Source: an uncultured Gilliamella sp.
Lineage (GTDB): Bacteria; Pseudomonadota; Gammaproteobacteria; Enterobacterales; Orbaceae
Direction of reading: 5' to 3'
Assembly: GCA_945271295.1 (NCBI GenBank)
Contig: CALYPG010000015.1
Location: 1-59,973, forward strand
Length of the DNA stretch: 59,973 bases
Shown: in pieces, positions 1 through 9,474 of the stretch
Position numbering within the stretch: the stretch's first letter is position 1
How the letters are laid out: each line of letters opens with the position of its first letter
Notes under the pieces: model-generated
What the model was told of the DNA's origin: nothing
Database searches by the model: none
Seen by the model: the letters and a program-made list of their open reading frames with translations, nothing else
Made by a program: the position numbers and the translations under genes

Positions 1-55
1 AAAGTAATAAAGTAATAAAGTAATAAAGTAATAAAGTAATAAAGTAATAAAGTAA
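1..55. repeat. 8-bp tandem repeat (AAAGTAAT, about 6.9 copies)
   Basis: Six perfect copies of AAAGTAAT followed by a partial seventh run from the first base of the window, so the array may continue upstream. It ends directly at the AAGGA ribosome binding site (54-58) of gntK. The unit is not a multiple of three and contains TAA, so the array is unlikely to be coding. A change in copy number would alter the distance between any upstream promoter or gene and gntK, which is how some phase-variable genes are tuned. Confidence 0.9.
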
Positions 56-64
56 GGACTCGAA

Positions 65-592
65 GTGACTAAAAAAAGTAAACAAGTTTTTGTATTAATG
101 GGCGTGTCAGGTAGTGGCAAATCAGCGGTCGCAAAACAAGTTGCTTATAATCTTGACGCAGCATTTTTAGATGGCGACTTTTTACATCCTAAAGCAAATA
201 TTTTAAAGATGCGCAGCGGAACCCCATTAAATGATGAAGATCGGATGCCTTGGCTTCATTTAATTAGTAATGCAGCATTTGCAATGAGCAACGTAAATGA
301 TGTTTCAATTATTATTTGTTCATCACTAAAACGACAATATCGAGATATTATTCGTGGTGAAAATGAAAATGTTCACTTTGTGTACTTAAAAGGAAGCTTT
401 GAAGTTATTGCAGATCGTTTAGCAAAACGTAAAGGGCATTACCAAAAAACAGGCATGCTACAATCACAATTTGATACTCTTGAAGAACCAATGTCTGATG
501 AAAAAGATGTTTATACCATTAATATTGAACAATCATTAGAAGGTGTTGTCCATGACACCGAAGAAACGATACGTGCAATATGTCATTGCTAA
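65..592 (+). CDS. gntK: Gluconokinase
   Basis: It phosphorylates D-gluconate to 6-phosphogluconate in the cytoplasm with ATP. The 175-residue length is normal for GntK. The Walker A loop GVSGSGKS lies at residues 13-20, followed by the family block LDGDFLHPKANILKM and the GTPLNDEDRMPWL segment. The start is GTG with AAGGA six bases upstream. edd follows 48 bases later, so the two genes probably form a gluconate to KDPG unit. An 8-bp microsatellite abuts the ribosome binding site. No gluconate permease is visible; it may lie upstream of the window. Confidence 0.93.
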   Translation: MTKKSKQVFVLMGVSGSGKSAVAKQVAYNLDAAFLDGDFLHPKANILKMRSGTPLNDEDRMPWLHLISNAAFAMSNVNDVSIIICSSLKRQYRDIIRGENENVHFVYLKGSFEVIADRLAKRKGHYQKTGMLQSQFDTLEEPMSDEKDVYTINIEQSLEGVVHDTEETIRAICHC

Positions 593-640
593 TAATATAA
601 AAACAAATAAAAAATAATAAAGAAAATCCAAGAGGTTAAT

Positions 641-2446
641 GTGAATCCTACCGTTCAATCTGTAACACGTCGTATTATTGAGCGTTCTAAAGCTTCTCGT
701 GAAGCTTATTTACAAAAAATAGAACGCGCCATGTATCAAAAAGTCACCAGAGCCAGTTTACCCTGTAGTAATCTAGCACATGGTTTTGCTGCCTGTTGTA
801 TTGATGAAAAAAATGATTTAAAAAATATCCTTAAAAGTAATATTGGAATCATTAATTCATACAATGATATGCTTTCAGCGCATAAACCTTATGAATTCTA
901 TCCTGAGCAAATTCGTAAAGTCTTACATGAAGCTGGTGCTGTTGGCCAAATGGCTGGTGGTGTGCCGGCAATGTGTGATGGAGTTACTCAAGGTGAACCG
1001 GGTATGGAGCTTTCATTGATGAGTCGTGATGTAATTGCAATGTCCGTTGCAGTTGCCCTTTCTCATAATATGTTTGATGGTGCTTTATATTTGGGCATAT
1101 GCGATAAAATCGTACCCGGTCTTTTTGTGGGTGCATTAACCTTTGGCCATTTACCTGCGATTTTTATACCAGCCGGCCCAATGCCTTCTGGATTACCAAA
1201 TAAAGAAAAAGTTCGCATTCGCCAACTTTATTCGGAAGGTAAAGCATCGCGTGAAGATTTGTTAGAATCAGAGTCAGCTTCTTACCATACCAGTGGCACT
1301 TGTACTTTTTATGGTACGGCAAACAGTAACCAAATGGTTATTGAATTAATGGGATTACATTTACCCGGAGCTGCGTTTGTTCATCCTGAAACCGCATTAC
1401 GTTTTGAATTAACTAATGCCGCTGCTAAACAAATTACTCGCCTAACTAACCAATCTGGAAATTATATGCCTGTAGGTAAAATGGTTGATGAAAAGGTAAT
1501 TGTAAATGGTTTAGTTGCCTTACTGGCCACAGGTGGTTCTACTAATCTCACCATGCATATTGTTGCTATGGCTAAAGCGGCGGGCATTATCATCAATTGG
1601 GACGATATTTCAGATTTATCAACCGTAGTACCTTTACTTTGCCGAATTTATCCAAATGGACCTGCTGATATTAACTATTTTCAAGCTGCTGGTGGAACAT
1701 CGTTACTAGTGAGAGAATTATTAAATGGCGGTTTACTTCATGAAGATGTTGAAACCGTTGCTGGTCGAGGTCTAAGTCGATATACCAAAGAACCTATTTT
1801 GGAAAATGGTCAATTAGTTTTCCGTGAAGGACCAACTAAATCACTGGATGAAAATGTCATTGCATCAATGAAAAAACCATTCAACTCTCATGGTGGATTA
1901 AAAGTAATGTCAGGTAATCTTGGGCGCGCAGTAATGAAAACATCAGCGATAGCCCCTGAACATCAAATTATTGAAGCACCAGCAGTAATTTTCAATAGCC
2001 AATATGATTTAGATGCTGAATATAAAGCGGGTAAATTAAATAAAGACTGTGTTGTTGTCGTTCGCTATCAAGGCCCAAAAGCAATTGGCATGCCTGAGTT
2101 ACATAAACTCATTACACCATTAGGTGTACTTCAAGATCGTGGTTATAAAGTGGCATTATTAACTGATGGCCGTTTATCTGGTGCATCGGGTAAAGTGCCA
2201 GCAGCGATACATGTTACCCCTGAAGCTTATGATGGTGGATTATTAAGTAAAGTGAAAAATGGTGATATGATACGAGTTAATGGTCAAACTGGTGAAATGA
2301 CATTATTAGTTGACGTAGAAGAACTTGCTAAACGCGAACCTTATCCTTTTAATTTAGTTGACTCGCATCATGGTTTTGGTCGAGAACTTTTTACTGTTAT
2401 TCGTGAAAATCTTACTTCAGCAGAAGAAGGTGCAGTTAGCTTTTAA
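641..2446 (+). CDS. edd: Phosphogluconate dehydratase (Entner-Doudoroff)
   Basis: It dehydrates 6-phosphogluconate to 2-keto-3-deoxy-6-phosphogluconate (KDPG) and belongs to the IlvD/Edd iron-sulfur dehydratase family. At 601 residues it is close to the E. coli enzyme (603). Characteristic segments include [16 protein letters not shown] near residue 70, [18 protein letters not shown] near 110 and [10 protein letters not shown] near 300. Cysteines in CDGVTQ and GICDK are expected cluster ligands. The start is GTG, behind AAGAGG. The usual partner eda is not adjacent; the aldolase DgaF at 9465 acts on the same product, so the two arms may share it. Confidence 0.95.
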   Translation: MNPTVQSVTRRIIERSKASREAYLQKIERAMYQKVTRASLPCSNLAHGFAACCIDEKNDLKNILKSNIGIINSYNDMLSAHKPYEFYPEQIRKVLHEAGAVGQMAGGVPAMCDGVTQGEPGMELSLMSRDVIAMSVAVALSHNMFDGALYLGICDKIVPGLFVGALTFGHLPAIFIPAGPMPSGLPNKEKVRIRQLYSEGKASREDLLESESASYHTSGTCTFYGTANSNQMVIELMGLHLPGAAFVHPETALRFELTNAAAKQITRLTNQSGNYMPVGKMVDEKVIVNGLVALLATGGSTNLTMHIVAMAKAAGIIINWDDISDLSTVVPLLCRIYPNGPADINYFQAAGGTSLLVRELLNGGLLHEDVETVAGRGLSRYTKEPILENGQLVFREGPTKSLDENVIASMKKPFNSHGGLKVMSGNLGRAVMKTSAIAPEHQIIEAPAVIFNSQYDLDAEYKAGKLNKDCVVVVRYQGPKAIGMPELHKLITPLGVLQDRGYKVALLTDGRLSGASGKVPAAIHVTPEAYDGGLLSKVKNGDMIRVNGQTGEMTLLVDVEELAKREPYPFNLVDSHHGFGRELFTVIRENLTSAEEGAVSF

Positions 2447-2454
2447 TCTAATCA

Positions 2455-2476
2455 TTCTGCCGCAATGACGGCAGAA
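2455..2476 (+). terminator. Hairpin after edd
   Basis: A perfect 8-bp G+C-rich stem (TTCTGCCG / CGGCAGAA) with a CAATGA loop starts 9 bases after the edd stop. There is no U-tract behind it, so it is either a weak or Rho-assisted terminator or a 3' end stabiliser. Confidence 0.55.
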
Positions 2477-2656
2477 ATGCTAATTGAAATATTAAGTTAA
2501 ATACCTTAAATGTTATTTAATTTTGATATGATTAAAACTGATTTTTCATCACAATTAAAATCAACGTAAAACTATAAATCGCAATAGGTTAGACTATTGC
2601 CCTTATAATTATCTACTATATAATATTTAATACTCATCAAACTACAGTTATTAAAA

Positions 2657-5455
2657 ATGAGTAAACGCAAGGAGATAGTTCATCAGGAGCTGATTCGTTT
2701 AACGAAAACCCTAAAATTACAAATTGCTAATGGAAACTTAACTAAAGTTACCGGCTTTGATGCCAATACAATTGGATTTAATTTAGGTATTGCGCGCAAT
2801 TCAGTAAGTAAAGAACTCAATCAACTGAATGTAGCGGGTATGGTAATAAAAATAAAATCTCGTCCTGTTTATTTTCTAGATAAAGCAACCTATGAAAATA
2901 TAATCCAACAAAAATTAAGCTACAATATTTATGATGAAGTAACACAATCACAACTTTTACCTCAAACTAAAAAAACACAACTTGATCCTTTTTTTCAGCT
3001 TATCGGTCATAACCATAGTTTACAAACCGCAGTTACAAAAGGTCGGGCAGCGGTACTTTATCCTAATGGACTACATGTGATAATCACTGGAGAATCTGGT
3101 GTTGGGAAAACCTATTTTGCAGAATTAATGCATCAACTAAGAGAGCAACAAGTTGGGCATACTGTTCCTTTTATCTATTTTAATTGCGCGGAATATTATA
3201 ATAATCAAGAATTACTATCATCACATCTATTTGGTCATAAACAAGGGTCATTTACGGGGGCAACTCATCATAAAATCGGTCTTATAGAACAAGCTAACGG
3301 TGGTTTTTTATTGCTAGATGAAGTACATAGATTAAGCCATGAAAGCCAAGAAAAGTTATTTTTAATTATAGATAAAGGTCAATTTAATCCTCTAGGGTCA
3401 ACGGATAAACCAACCAAAGTTAATATTCGATTAATCTGTACTACGACCGAAAATATTCAATCCAGTTTATTGCGTACTTTTTTAAGACGTATTCAAGTCA
3501 ATATTGATTTACCGTCTATCGAGTCTCGTAGTTTAGAAGAACGAGCTGAATTAATTTTTCACTTTTTACAAATAGAAAGTAAAAAGATTGATCATATTAT
3601 CTCAATTGATAAAGTTGTTTTAATCTACTTATTAACCAAACAACTAAAAGGAAATATAGGCCAGCTTAAAAGCGATATACAATCCTTATGTGCTCAAGGA
3701 TGGACTGCCAATCTACATAAAAAATCTTCAACCCTAGTACTTGATAAGCAATTTATTGAAGAATTTTACTCCCCAACTCAAGAAGTCAATATACTTGCTA
3801 ATGGATTATTTAATCATGAGCAATATATTGAAATATCTGAAATAGGGAATCAACAGTTAACAAATACTCTCACCGAATTAACCAACAAAGAAGATAGCGA
3901 TCTATTTTATACTTTTATTACTCAAGAGTATGTCAATTTACGTAATAGTAATGTTTCTCCCCATGAAACTCTATCTATCTTAAAAAAGAAATTAAAAAAC
4001 ATTTTCGATTATGGGATTAATCAACAAAATCATAAACAATATATACATAATGAACAATTCGAAAAATATATTAATATCTTAACAGAGTATATTGAGGATA
4101 TTTTAGGATTTTCCTTACAAAATCATCTTAAGAATTTACTATATAAACATTTTTTAACATTACTCACTTATATTAAAAAAGAGATGATCCCTAATCTATA
4201 TTCATCTAGCTTGATTCTTGATCACTGTAAAGATGAATATGATAATGCATTATTAATTTGCAAACGAATTGAAGATATTTTTTATATTCAATGCCCTGCT
4301 ACTGAAATTGTTTACTGGTGTTTATTCCTCAAAGAATGCCGTTTAAATCGACAAAAAAAAACCATTCCTGATAGTTATAAGGTTATATTTATTGCGCATG
4401 GTGATACAACAGCAACCAGCATGGCAAATTATGTTAATCGTATTTTAGAATATGAATTAATTATTCCAATTAATATGCCATTTGAACAATCTGTACATGA
4501 TACGCTTGAAATTTTAATCGAAAAAATTAAACAATACCATTGCCAACAACTTATTTTAATTGTTGATACCGGATCTTTAGTACATTTTGGCAATGTTATT
4601 CATCAATTATTTAATATTGATGTTCTATTGCTGCATAATATTACCCTATCAACATTATTAGATTTTAGCTTAGATTTGACTTATGAAACTAAAGATTTTT
4701 ATCAAATTGTTACGCTAATTAAAGAAAAAGACATTGATTATAAATTATGCGACCATCTGGAAGAAAATCACGAACAGGTTATGATGATATCGTGTATAAC
4801 AGGTATGGGAACTGCTATTAAAATAAAAAATGTCATTGAGGAATGTTTTAACGATTTAATTAATAATACTCGTTTATTGGTTGTCGATTATCATGATATT
4901 CGTAGTCCTGAACGTTTACGTAATGTATTAAATAAAAAAGAGCATATCGTTGGCATTATTGGCACTTTCCAACCCGGGTTACCAGATATTCCGTTTATCT
5001 CGTTAGAAGAACTATTTTCAGAACAAGGTCCTGAACTAATTATTAGTCTATTAAAACCACAAATGAGTGAAAATGAGCGACAGTTAATGCTACAAAAGAG
5101 CACAATGAAATTTATTGGGGTTTTGACACTAGAAAGTATTATCAATCAAATTTCGGTACTAAATCCACAAAGAATTTTAGATGAAATGAAAGATGTTTAT
5201 CATTATATCTGTCAAAAACTAGATTTATCTCCATCAAAACAAGTGACACTTCGTTTTCTTATTCACTGCTGTTGTATGGTTGAGCGTATTGTAATTAGTC
5301 GCAAACCGTTACAGATGGCAATTGAAAATCAAACTATTGAATCTAATTATGCTATATCTGTTATTAAAGAAGCCTTTTCCCCGATTGAAAATAGTTACAC
5401 TATTCGTTTATCCGATGCCGAATTCTTATATATCTATCAATTACTTTACAATTAA
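2657..5455 (+). CDS. dgaR: LevR/DgaR-type sigma-54 activator with PRD and PTS domains
   Basis: A 932-residue transcription activator that opens sigma-54 promoters and is controlled by PTS phosphorylation. Domains in order: an N-terminal helix-turn-helix (about 10-75), an AAA+ ATPase (about 115-350) with Walker A GESGVGKT at 145-152, Walker B LLLDE at 218-222 and sigma-54 contact loop GSFTGA at 197-202 (canonical GAFTGA), a PRD (about 430-560), a mannose-type EIIA-like domain with His581 in IAHGD, an EIIB-like segment with Cys713 in SCITGMGTA, and a C-terminal PRD (about 825-930). It sits just upstream of a sigma-54 promoter and a mannose-family PTS operon, matching dgaR-dgaABCDEF of Salmonella. 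The ribosome binding site is weak. The substrate assignment rests on the downstream genes. Confidence 0.88.
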   Translation: MSKRKEIVHQELIRLTKTLKLQIANGNLTKVTGFDANTIGFNLGIARNSVSKELNQLNVAGMVIKIKSRPVYFLDKATYENIIQQKLSYNIYDEVTQSQLLPQTKKTQLDPFFQLIGHNHSLQTAVTKGRAAVLYPNGLHVIITGESGVGKTYFAELMHQLREQQVGHTVPFIYFNCAEYYNNQELLSSHLFGHKQGSFTGATHHKIGLIEQANGGFLLLDEVHRLSHESQEKLFLIIDKGQFNPLGSTDKPTKVNIRLICTTTENIQSSLLRTFLRRIQVNIDLPSIESRSLEERAELIFHFLQIESKKIDHIISIDKVVLIYLLTKQLKGNIGQLKSDIQSLCAQGWTANLHKKSSTLVLDKQFIEEFYSPTQEVNILANGLFNHEQYIEISEIGNQQLTNTLTELTNKEDSDLFYTFITQEYVNLRNSNVSPHETLSILKKKLKNIFDYGINQQNHKQYIHNEQFEKYINILTEYIEDILGFSLQNHLKNLLYKHFLTLLTYIKKEMIPNLYSSSLILDHCKDEYDNALLICKRIEDIFYIQCPATEIVYWCLFLKECRLNRQKKTIPDSYKVIFIAHGDTTATSMANYVNRILEYELIIPINMPFEQSVHDTLEILIEKIKQYHCQQLILIVDTGSLVHFGNVIHQLFNIDVLLLHNITLSTLLDFSLDLTYETKDFYQIVTLIKEKDIDYKLCDHLEENHEQVMMISCITGMGTAIKIKNVIEECFNDLINNTRLLVVDYHDIRSPERLRNVLNKKEHIVGIIGTFQPGLPDIPFISLEELFSEQGPELIISLLKPQMSENERQLMLQKSTMKFIGVLTLESIINQISVLNPQRILDEMKDVYHYICQKLDLSPSKQVTLRFLIHCCCMVERIVISRKPLQMAIENQTIESNYAISVIKEAFSPIENSYTIRLSDAEFLYIYQLLYN

Positions 5456-5505
5456 TATTTGATTTTTAACACAAAAAAACATTTATTCCCTCTTGCTAGA
5501 TTTTT

Positions 5506-5521
5506 TGGCATAACTTTTGCT
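5506..5521 (+). promoter_or_regulatory. Sigma-54 (-24/-12) promoter of the dga operon
   Basis: TGGCATAACTTTTGCT matches the consensus TGGCAC-N5-TTGCA, with the GG (5507-5508) and GC (5519-5520) elements at the obligatory spacing. Transcription is expected to begin near 5532, leaving a short leader before the dgaA TTG start. The activator would be the adjacent dgaR product. Its enhancer sites must lie in the 50 bp upstream or inside the 3' end of dgaR. Confidence 0.9.
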
Positions 5522-5558
5522 TATTATTTTGTAAGTCAACATTATAAGGAGTAAAAGT

Positions 5559-5981
5559 TTGAATAATTTATCATCTCAAATCTTAATACTTACCCATGGT
5601 GATTGGGGAAAACAGCTTAAAGAAAGTTTAAGTATGATCATTGGTCACATTGATGGTGTATTTGATATTGCGCTAATGCCTAATGATACCTTCAGTGAGT
5701 ATTATCAAAAAGTTGAACAACAAGTTGCAAAGATGCCTGAAGGATCTTTAATCATTACAGATTTTATTGGCGGTACTACTTCTAATACAGCCGCCAGACT
5801 AAGTCTTGATTATAAAATTGGCGTTATTTCTGGACTTAGTGCTTTGTTATTAATTGAAGCTATCAACAAAAAAGATGAAGGGCCTTTAATTTATGTAATT
5901 AACGATTTAGTAGCAGTCGGACAGGGAAGTTGTAAAGATGTATTAGCCGAAATAAAACAGAAATCTAAGGAGAATCAATAA
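5559..5981 (+). CDS. dgaA: PTS mannose-family EIIA component (glucosaminate-type)
   Basis: A cytoplasmic phosphocarrier that takes phosphate from HPr and passes it to EIIB. It has 140 residues with the EIIA-Man fold signature ILTHGDWG; His13 is the expected phosphorylation site, and DFIGGTTSNTAARL follows near residue 67. The start is TTG, seven bases after a strong AAGGAG (5546-5551); no ATG fits better. It is the first gene after the sigma-54 promoter. One base separates it from dgaB. Confidence 0.88.
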   Translation: MNNLSSQILILTHGDWGKQLKESLSMIIGHIDGVFDIALMPNDTFSEYYQKVEQQVAKMPEGSLIITDFIGGTTSNTAARLSLDYKIGVISGLSALLLIEAINKKDEGPLIYVINDLVAVGQGSCKDVLAEIKQKSKENQ

Positions 5982-5982
5982 A

Positions 5983-6468
5983 ATGGCCAAAATTGTATTA
6001 TGTCGAATAGATAGTCGTTTAATCCATGGGCAAGTTGTAACTAAATGGGTTGGTCAATCTCAAGCTAATCGAATCGTTGTGGTAAGTGACGAACTTGAAA
6101 ATGATCCTTTCATGAAAAACATCTACTTAATGGCCGCGCCACCTAATGTCAAAGTAGACTGTTTGGGTAACCAACATTTTGTTCAACTCTGGACAGAAAA
6201 TCAATTAGGAGAAGGTAATGTATTAGTTTTATTTCCTAGTTTAACTACCGTTTGTCAGGCTATTGAAATGGGTTTTACCATTGATAAAATTCAAGTAGGT
6301 GGGCTTGGGGGAGGACCTAATCGTAAAGCTGTATTTCAAAATATTACATTAGATGATAATGATGTGAAAACACTAGAAAAAATAAAGCAATTTGGTGTTG
6401 ATGTTTATTTCCAAACTATACCAGAAGATAAGCCTCAACAAGTTGATGATGTATTAAAAAAATACTAA
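5983..6468 (+). CDS. dgaB: PTS mannose-family EIIB component
   Basis: It transfers phosphate from EIIA to the incoming sugar during transport. It has 161 residues; the family signature RIDSRLIHGQVV puts the phosphorylated histidine at His15. GGLGGG near residue 108 is also typical. The ATG has AAGGAG upstream, inside the end of dgaA, so the two are probably translationally coupled. Confidence 0.9.
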   Translation: MAKIVLCRIDSRLIHGQVVTKWVGQSQANRIVVVSDELENDPFMKNIYLMAAPPNVKVDCLGNQHFVQLWTENQLGEGNVLVLFPSLTTVCQAIEMGFTIDKIQVGGLGGGPNRKAVFQNITLDDNDVKTLEKIKQFGVDVYFQTIPEDKPQQVDDVLKKY

Positions 6469-6492
6469 CTTATCATCTTATTAGGAGAAATT

Positions 6493-7239
6493 ATGAGTAC
6501 ATTAATGATTGCAATTTGTATGGGGGTATATTATTGGTTTGCCCGTTTACGATTTGGTTACACATTTTCAGCAATGTTATTACAACCCGTTGTTGTCGCC
6601 ATTTTTGTTGGTTTATTAACTGGAAATATGGCCGCAGCCATGATCATCGGTGCGGGCATGCAACTGGTTTATTTAGGTGTAACTTCAACTCCCGGTGGTA
6701 ATGTTCCTTCTGATCCAGCGCTTGCCGCATGTATAGCAATTCCAATTGCTGTGCAAGCTGGAATGGATACTAATATGGCCATTGCCTTAGCTATTCCATT
6801 TGGTGTAATAGGGGTATTTGTCGATCAGTTACGACGCACATTAAATGCCATTTGGGTTCATATGGCAGATAAACATGCAGAACAAGCAAACATCGGCGGT
6901 ATTATGCGTTGTGCATTTATCTATCCATCTATTTTAGGTTTTATTATTCGCTTTCCAGTTGTTTTTGCTGCTAATTTTTTTGGTCAGCCAGTAGTTGAAA
7001 AATTTTTAGCCTTAATGCCTACTTGGTTAACTCATTCATTTGAAATTATTGGTGGTATTTTACCTGCACTAGGTTTTGCCATTACCATTATGGTTATTGG
7101 GAAAAAGAATTTACTACCTTATTTTATTGGTGGATTTTTCGCGGTACTTTACTTAAAAGTCGATGTAATGGCTATGGCAATATTTGGAACCTGCTTAGCA
7201 TTTTTAATAAAAAGCTTTGCAAATAAAGAGGATGCATGA
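6493..7239 (+). CDS. dgaC: PTS mannose-family EIIC membrane component
   Basis: An integral membrane subunit forming the sugar channel with EIID. Its 248 hydrophobic residues make several membrane segments; the EIIC-Man type motif GAGMQLVYLGVTSTPGG lies near residues 54-70. AGGAG lies upstream of the ATG. Its last bases run into the ribosome binding site of dgaD, so expression is coupled. Confidence 0.9.
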   Translation: MSTLMIAICMGVYYWFARLRFGYTFSAMLLQPVVVAIFVGLLTGNMAAAMIIGAGMQLVYLGVTSTPGGNVPSDPALAACIAIPIAVQAGMDTNMAIALAIPFGVIGVFVDQLRRTLNAIWVHMADKHAEQANIGGIMRCAFIYPSILGFIIRFPVVFAANFFGQPVVEKFLALMPTWLTHSFEIIGGILPALGFAITIMVIGKKNLLPYFIGGFFAVLYLKVDVMAMAIFGTCLAFLIKSFANKEDA

Positions 7240-7240
7240 A

Positions 7241-8113
7241 ATGAATAATAACCAAGTCAGTTCTGATTTCATTGAAAACGAACTTATTGAAAAAGCTAAA
7301 CAAAGTAGCCGATTAACTAAAAATGATCTTCGTAAAGCATGGCTTATTTATTATCTTGGCGCTGAATTATCTAGTTCTTATGAACGGTTACAAAGTTTAA
7401 TATTTTGTGCATCAATGACGCCAATTATTAAAAAACTGTATAACACCAAAGAAGAACAAACTGAGGCTTTAAAACGTCATTTAAATTTTTTTAATACAGA
7501 AGCAACATTTGGTTCAATGATTCAAGGTATTGCAATTGCTATGGAAGAACAAAAAAGCTTAGGAGAAAATATTTCTGATAGTTCAATTACTGGTATTAAA
7601 ACGGGTTTAATGGGACCTCTTGCAGGTATTGGTGATTCAATTATTTGGGCAGCGGTTATGCCTTTACTTATAGCATTATTTATCCCATTTGCTGCTAATG
7701 GTAATGCAATGGGTGGCGTTATACCATTAATTGTTTATCCAACCATTACTCTTATTTTAAGTTATGCCTTAATTAATAAAGGTTATACTGTTGGACGAGA
7801 CTCTATTATAACCTTATTACAAGATGGCAAAATGAAGCAATTAATTTATGGCGCTAATGTTTTAGGGCTGATTATGATGGGAGCATTATCAGCAAATTAT
7901 GTACATTTAACCACGCCTCTTGTATTTAGTACGGCAGAAGGAACTAAAGTGGTGGTACAAGAAATAATAGACTCGATAGCGCCAGGTTTATTACCACTAT
8001 TTGCTGTATTTTCGATTTACTTTTATCTCATCAAAAAAGGGCCACGTTATACGACCATCTTAGTTTCAGTGGTAATTATCAGCGTGATTACTTCATTACT
8101 AGGGATATTGTAA
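7241..8113 (+). CDS. dgaD: PTS mannose-family EIID membrane component
   Basis: The second membrane subunit of the mannose-family permease. From the ATG at 7241 it has 290 residues; I chose this start because AAAGAGG sits nine bases upstream, whereas the ATG at 7232 is too close to it. The EIID signature FNTEATFGSMIQGIAIAMEE and TGIKTGLMGPLAGIGDS are present in the first half, with a hydrophobic C-terminal half. It ends the PTS block; a 233-base gap follows before dgaE. Confidence 0.9.
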   Translation: MNNNQVSSDFIENELIEKAKQSSRLTKNDLRKAWLIYYLGAELSSSYERLQSLIFCASMTPIIKKLYNTKEEQTEALKRHLNFFNTEATFGSMIQGIAIAMEEQKSLGENISDSSITGIKTGLMGPLAGIGDSIIWAAVMPLLIALFIPFAANGNAMGGVIPLIVYPTITLILSYALINKGYTVGRDSIITLLQDGKMKQLIYGANVLGLIMMGALSANYVHLTTPLVFSTAEGTKVVVQEIIDSIAPGLLPLFAVFSIYFYLIKKGPRYTTILVSVVIISVITSLLGIL

Positions 8114-8237
8114 CTATTTGTATAAATATAATTATTTTTAATTACATTATTAATAATAAATAGTTAAGTTTATGTTTTGTTATCTTTAAAAAGCAATTTA
8201 GCTGATAAAGGTAACTTAATAAACATCATTAAATCAG

Positions 8238-8298
8238 GTGTTTTGTATCAAATAAATTTCACGTTGTGTAAATTCAAAATAGGTCAGGTATAAAACAC
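8238..8298. promoter_or_regulatory. Inverted repeat in the dgaD-dgaE gap (possible operator)
   Basis: GTGTTTTGTAT at 8238-8248 is mirrored by GTATAAAACAC at 8288-8298 (two mismatches), about 50 bp apart. Each arm also overlaps a direct TCAGGT (8234-8239 and 8284-8289). The 233-bp gap is unusual inside an otherwise tightly packed operon, so this may be a regulatory site or an mRNA processing element that sets dgaEF expression apart from the PTS genes. No clear promoter hexamers were found. Confidence 0.35.
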
Positions 8299-8346
8299 TT
8301 CAAATAAATATATCATAACCATCATTAATCAATCTGAGAGATAAAG

Positions 8347-9474
8347 ATGATATCTATATATGAAAAATATAACTTAAAAAAAGTGATTAACGCCTCAGGT
8401 CGTATGACAATATTAGGTGTATCAACACCGAGACCAGAAGTAGTCAATACTGTTTGTGAAGGCTTAAATGAGTATTTTGAAATAAAGGATTTAGTGGATA
8501 AAACAGGGCAATATATTGCTAACTTGCTAAATGTTGAAAATGCCGTAGTGGTGTCATGTGCATCAGCGGGTATTGCACAAGCGGTTGCCGGGGTTATTGT
8601 AAAAGATGACCTTGACCTGTTGATGAATTTACATTCATCAGATAAATATGTGCCACGTGAAATTATTGTCCCTAAAGGCCATAACGTTAATTTTGGAGCC
8701 CCAATAGGCACAATGGTTGGTTTAGGTGGTGGTATTGTAGTTGAAGCAGGTTATGCCAATGAGTGCAAACCGGAGCATATTGAATCGTTAATTAATCCTG
8801 ATACGGCGGCGATTTTATATGTTAAGTCACATCACTGTGTTCAAAAAAGTATGTTGTCGGTAGCGCAAACGGCCAGTATTGCCAAAAAGTATAATATTCC
8901 ACTAATTGTTGATGCGGCGGCAGAAGAAGATTTGCAAACTTATTATCAACAGGGAGCTGATTTAGTTATTTATAGTGGTGCCAAAGCGATAGAAGGTCCG
9001 ACCAGCGGTTTAGTAATTGGTCGTCAACAAGCAGTTGAGTGGGTAAAACGCCAATCACAAGGTATTGGAAGGCCAATGAAAGTAGGTAAAGAAGGTATTT
9101 TGGGTTTAACAAAAGCCATTGAACTTTATATTACCGAGCCAAAGCAAGAAACCGGTCAACAGATGGTGGCAAAAATGACTCCATTTATAGAAAAACTAAA
9201 TGCTATAGCCGGTATATCAGCTAAGGTCGTTTGGGATGGAGCGGGGCGAGATATTGCCCGAGCCGAAATATCGTTTGATGCAAAAGTGACAGGTAAGAGC
9301 GCTCAAGATATGGTACATCTGATGAAACAAGGTAAAATTGCCGTTTATTTTCGAGACTATAAAGCGAATGAAGGTAAAGTAGATGCAGATGTTCGTAGTG
9401 TAACGGGCGAACAACTCGATATTATTTACAACAAAATTAAAGCAATTATTCAAGGAGCAAGCTCATGCAACTGA
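8347..9474 (+). CDS. dgaE: D-glucosaminate-6-phosphate ammonia lyase (PLP-dependent)
   Basis: It is expected to convert D-glucosaminate-6-phosphate, delivered by the PTS, into KDGP and ammonia. Its 375 residues belong to the SelA-like fold-type I PLP family; NASGRMTILG lies near residue 15 and the cofactor lysine is Lys213 in YSGAKAIEGPTSG, with LIVDAAAEED at 186-195 providing the aspartate that contacts PLP. GAGA precedes the ATG. Its 3' end overlaps dgaF by 10 bases. Related enzymes act on other amino sugars or amino acids; the PTS and aldolase neighbours support this call. Confidence 0.85.
   Translation: MISIYEKYNLKKVINASGRMTILGVSTPRPEVVNTVCEGLNEYFEIKDLVDKTGQYIANLLNVENAVVVSCASAGIAQAVAGVIVKDDLDLLMNLHSSDKYVPREIIVPKGHNVNFGAPIGTMVGLGGGIVVEAGYANECKPEHIESLINPDTAAILYVKSHHCVQKSMLSVAQTASIAKKYNIPLIVDAAAEEDLQTYYQQGADLVIYSGAKAIEGPTSGLVIGRQQAVEWVKRQSQGIGRPMKVGKEGILGLTKAIELYITEPKQETGQQMVAKMTPFIEKLNAIAGISAKVVWDGAGRDIARAEISFDAKVTGKSAQDMVHLMKQGKIAVYFRDYKANEGKVDADVRSVTGEQLDIIYNKIKAIIQGASSCN

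Noticed and set aside
1-55. Repeat array considered as CRISPR
   Set aside because: Units are 8 bp and contiguous without spacers, so it is a microsatellite.
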